Positions 8,100 through 9,912 of a stretch of 9,912 nucleotides of DNA are shown here, one piece after another. The stretch lies in assembly GCA_017938565.1 (NCBI GenBank), contig JAGBBI010000098.1, positions 1 through 9,912 of the forward strand, given 5' to 3'. A program made the position numbers and the translations under genes. The stretch is from Clostridia bacterium (GTDB lineage: Bacteria; Bacillota_A; Clostridia; Christensenellales; UBA1242). Within the stretch, counting starts at the first letter, position 1; every line of letters starts with the position of its first letter. The notes beneath the pieces are model-generated. The model searched no databases. It saw only the letters and a program-made list of their open reading frames with translations, and was not told the DNA's origin.

Positions 8100-8286
8100 T
8101 CATGCAACCTCAGTTCCACCAGTGTTGGTTTGTGTTGCTGTTTGATACCATCTGTAAATGATTTTGTGTCTTCCGGCTTCCGATACAATTCCGGCACCCG
8201 TTTCATTTACAAGGGATACCGATACCGAAAGTTCTTCGTTTGTGTTGTCGCCATAGGTTATATCTTTGTTTGGACCTTTTGTAGCT
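7880..8286 (-). other. Ig-like module, copy 0 (split by TGA)
   Basis: The module begins with 'KDITYGDNTNEELSVSV', continues with 'HKIIYRWYQ' and ends in 'YAPVGEYYFYCVVTI'. The order Y-x-W-Y, then P-V-G-x-Y-Y-F-Y-C, is the B/C-strand and F-strand layout seen in the four later Ig-like copies. The TGA falls between these two motifs. Clostridial surface proteins often carry similar Ig-like spacers. The family call is by motif pattern only. Confidence 0.6.
8100..8102 (-). other. In-frame TGA interrupting the giant reading frame
   Basis: This is the only stop codon in about 3,303 codons of this frame. It lies between '...TNTGGTEVA' and 'HIVDRAGVNNTT...', in an Ig-like module whose front ('YRWYQ') and back ('APVGEYYFYC') halves flank it in one frame. 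About 42 tryptophans elsewhere in the frame are all TGG, so a wholesale TGA-to-Trp code is not supported. A point mutation (recent pseudogene or strain variant), a consensus error or stop readthrough all remain possible. The base after the stop is C. Confidence 0.9.
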
Positions 8287-9912
8287 CCAACCTTAACCCA
8301 GTTTGCTTTCAAATATATGTTTCCGTAAGAGTTCTTTTTAATACCATAGACATAGCCGGCATCATTTGTAAAGAACCCAGCACCTTGAATTCTTGTTGTA
8401 TCGCCCGTCAAGAAGTTTCCAAACTCATCACATTCTTTCCAACCTGCAAACACATAGCCCGACATAATTAGGTTTCCGCTCGACATAGTCAAGTCTTCGT
8501 GATTGCTTGAGTTATAGAAGAATTCATAGTCTTTTGATGCGTTATAGTGGTCGGTAAGAGTGCCTCCGGCAAGTCCGCCAACCAAAGCGCCACCACCCGG
8601 AGTACCCTCGATATTCATTGTGTCGTCAAGGATATCATCTCTCCAAGTACCACCATTTGGGAAATAGATTACTGCATAGTTCTTTGGAAGATGGAACCAA
8701 TCATAATCAAAACCATTGATTGCGTTTCCGTCCAAAGTCTCATATTTCGTTGGATTAAAAATTGCTAGTTGTGGGAAGAAATATTTGTCGTTTGTATCGT
8801 GCTGAGGTATCCACGCCGACTTTTGTGTACCCGTATATTTGTCGGTATAGGTCATACCAGCAAGCCCCGTCATTTTAACCACATGATTGCCATCGGTGTC
8901 AATAAACTCTTCCAACGCATCGATGTCTGACATACAAACGATGTCTTTCATTGTTCCAAGTCCACCCGTTGAACCGATTGAAATCAAATCACCATTTGCA
9001 TCCATCTGACCTTGCTCGTTAACTAAGCAAGTGTTAAGATAGTAAGCATTAGAGATTGTAAGTCCTGTCGAAACGGTCTTTGGATTTCCGACAATACCAC
9101 CCGTTGTACGATTGTTGCTGTTTACATTTGTAAGGCTTGTGCTTGACGCATAAATTTCTCCGATGTTATAAACACCTTCAATTTTGTTGTTTGAGCCACT
9201 CACCAAACCTGCAATACCACCGGCATTAGCATTTCCACTTGTTACACCCGTTGCAAGAAGTTTGCCGGTATTATAGCAATTTTTAATAGTTGTGTTTCCA
9301 TTAATCGAGCCAATAATTCCGCCAACGTTATATGAAGCGGTAACAGGAGCATAGTTATAGCAGTTTTCGATTAAGTTTGAACCGTGTAAAGAGACCGCCG
9401 AACCAACAATTCCACCAACATAAGAAATATTTGGAGTGTTGATTTCACAAGTTTCGTCCAAACCAATGTTTTGAATTACCGCCCCGTCAATATATCCAAA
9501 CAATCCAGCATACATATTACCCCCAACCGACGCCGAACTGTCAATCTTTACATTAGAAAGCGTTACGCCAAACCCTGTGTAATCGCCCTCTGTTCCATTG
9601 TCCCACTTATCACCATAGATAACACCGCTGAATGGTGCATCGTTCGTTCCAATTGGAGTAAACGTTTTTCTATCAGGAACGGTAATATCAGGAGCGGTAA
9701 TATCATTGACAATTACAAACGTTGCATCACGATATAAGAAATTATCGGTATCTGGCACCACTGCATTATCTTTGACAAGTTGAGACAGCATTTCCAAATC
9801 GGTGTAATCTTCAATAATAAATGCACCCTCATCATTCTTGTTAAATGCCGTTGCATAGTAAAAAATGTCGTTATCGATATCGACCTTGACATTAGTTAGC
9901 GATGCAATAGCA
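8100..9912 (-). CDS. Giant modular surface protein, part upstream of in-frame TGA (5' end outside window)
   Basis: The frame is open from the window edge (first full codon 9909-9911) to a TGA at 8100-8102, giving 603 visible residues. An internal TTG at 9795-9797 could be mistaken for a start. The frame continues upstream of it with plausible protein and no ribosome binding site, so the true start lies beyond the window. In order the product has a lead-in segment ('DYTDLEMLSQLV'), a GLUG-repeat beta-helix region (about residues 30-387), an InlB/Flg_new-like repeat (about 408-541) and the first half of an Ig-like module containing 'IIYRWYQ'. Proteins of this kind are secreted or cell-surface adhesins, and I infer that role here. 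The TGA falls in the middle of the Ig-like module, and the same frame continues the module afterwards. This is therefore probably the front part of a single gene with the segment at 1-8099, not a complete gene. No anchor or catalytic domain is visible. Confidence 0.85.
   Translation of the reverse strand, partial: AIASLTNVKVDIDNDIFYYATAFNKNDEGAFIIEDYTDLEMLSQLVKDNAVVPDTDNFLYRDATFVIVNDITAPDITVPDRKTFTPIGTNDAPFSGVIYGDKWDNGTEGDYTGFGVTLSNVKIDSSASVGGNMYAGLFGYIDGAVIQNIGLDETCEINTPNISYVGGIVGSAVSLHGSNLIENCYNYAPVTASYNVGGIIGSINGNTTIKNCYNTGKLLATGVTSGNANAGGIAGLVSGSNNKIEGVYNIGEIYASSTSLTNVNSNNRTTGGIVGNPKTVSTGLTISNAYYLNTCLVNEQGQMDANGDLISIGSTGGLGTMKDIVCMSDIDALEEFIDTDGNHVVKMTGLAGMTYTDKYTGTQKSAWIPQHDTNDKYFFPQLAIFNPTKYETLDGNAINGFDYDWFHLPKNYAVIYFPNGGTWRDDILDDTMNIEGTPGGGALVGGLAGGTLTDHYNASKDYEFFYNSSNHEDLTMSSGNLIMSGYVFAGWKECDEFGNFLTGDTTRIQGAGFFTNDAGYVYGIKKNSYGNIYLKANWVKVGATKGPNKDITYGDNTNEELSVSVSLVNETGAGIVSEAGRHKIIYRWYQTATQTNTGGTEVA
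8287..8690 (-). other. InlB B-repeat / Flg_new-like domain with long insert
   Basis: 'YAVIYFPNGGTW' at the start, 'GYVFAGWKECDEFGNF' in the middle and 'IYLKANWVKV' at the end match the Listeria-Bacteroides (Flg_new, InlB B-repeat) pattern of xVxFxxNGGT, GYxFxGWxxxxG and xxxAxW. The usual domain is about 65-75 residues. Here it is about 135, because glycine-rich and acidic sequence ('GTPGGGALVGGLAGGTL' and following) is inserted between the first strand and the GYxFxGW motif. Such repeats form small beta-grasp spacers in surface proteins. Confidence 0.75.
8750..9840 (-). other. GLUG-repeat beta-helix region
   Basis: The segment opens with 'DYTDLEMLSQLVKD' and 'TFTPIGTNDAPFSGVIYGD', the lead-in usually seen before GLUG repeats. 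About five repeats follow: 'YAGLFGYIDGAVIQNIGL' (near 9515-9455), 'YVGGIVGS...LIENCYNYAPV' (near 9425-9345), 'YNVGGIIGS...IKNCYNTGKL' (near 9335-9258), 'NAGGIAGLVSG...VYNIGEI' (near 9230-9150) and 'TTGGIVGN...ISNAYYLNT' (near 9105-9030). A cap-like tail ends at 'FFPQLAIF'. In known proteins this family forms a right-handed parallel beta-helix on secreted or surface proteins, including IgA protease-type and adhesin proteins. No protease motif is visible here. A ligand-binding head is inference. Confidence 0.8.

Noticed and set aside
8040..8102. Selenocysteine insertion at the TGA
   Set aside because: Only a weak hairpin (GTGT/ACAC with a 5-base loop) follows on the coding strand. The context is a structural Ig-like module with no redox motif, so a Sec site is unlikely.
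8100..8102. Genetic code with TGA as Trp or Gly
   Set aside because: Only one TGA occurs in about 3,303 codons while Trp is always TGG elsewhere. A reassigned code would normally show more TGA in a gene this long.
8097..8471. 124-codon plus-strand ORF, and other plus-strand ORFs of 60-108 codons
   Set aside because: All lie antisense to the giant frame. Their Cys-, Ile- and His-rich translations are typical of shadows of AT-rich coding DNA, and none has a start signal or recognisable motif.
1..9912. CRISPR array, transposon, tRNA or rRNA, riboswitch, promoter or terminator
   Set aside because: The whole window is coding in one frame. The only repeats are the protein-coding modules, and no short regular spacer pattern, transposase motif or T-tract hairpin was seen.

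Overview
The window lies inside one giant, modular, probably surface-exposed protein encoded on the minus strand. Read from 9911 down to 3, the same frame stays open for about 3,303 codons. It runs off both ends of the window and is broken once, by a TGA at 8100-8102. No frame change is needed on either side of that TGA. There is no intergenic DNA, and I found no RNA gene, mobile element or CRISPR array. The AT-rich composition, the AGA/CGA/CGT arginine codons and the domain types (GLUG repeats, InlB/Flg_new-like repeats, Ig-like and FN3-like modules) fit an uncultured Bacillota or related gut-type bacterium. That assignment is inference.

Layout in protein order (high to low coordinates): a GLUG-repeat beta-helix region (about 9840-8750); an InlB/Flg_new-like repeat (8690-8287); an Ig-like module containing the in-frame TGA (8286-7880); a linker and a degenerate FN3-like module (7690-7310); a 'GYxMP' module and an InlB-like module with calcium-loop-like segments (7310-6230). 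A composite block then follows in the order T-D-Ig-FN3-C. It is present three times in full and a fourth time up to the window edge. The T modules start near 6226, 4345, 2699 and 1038. T carries the signature Y-x-I-W-T-N/D-G-R, D is InlB-like, Ig carries 'WLPVGTYYFYC', FN3 carries 'GLHW' and 'VKLYKNG', and C carries 'GYxMP'. The period of the last blocks is about 1,650 bp (about 550 residues).

The likely role is a cell-surface adhesin or stalk: a beta-helix head region followed by stacked beta-sandwich modules. No signal peptide, cell-wall anchor or catalytic domain is visible, because both ends lie outside the window. The most notable points are the lone in-frame TGA in an otherwise well-preserved reading frame, the long composite repeat, and an EF-hand-type calcium loop inside the FN3 module that is intact in one copy and eroded in the others.
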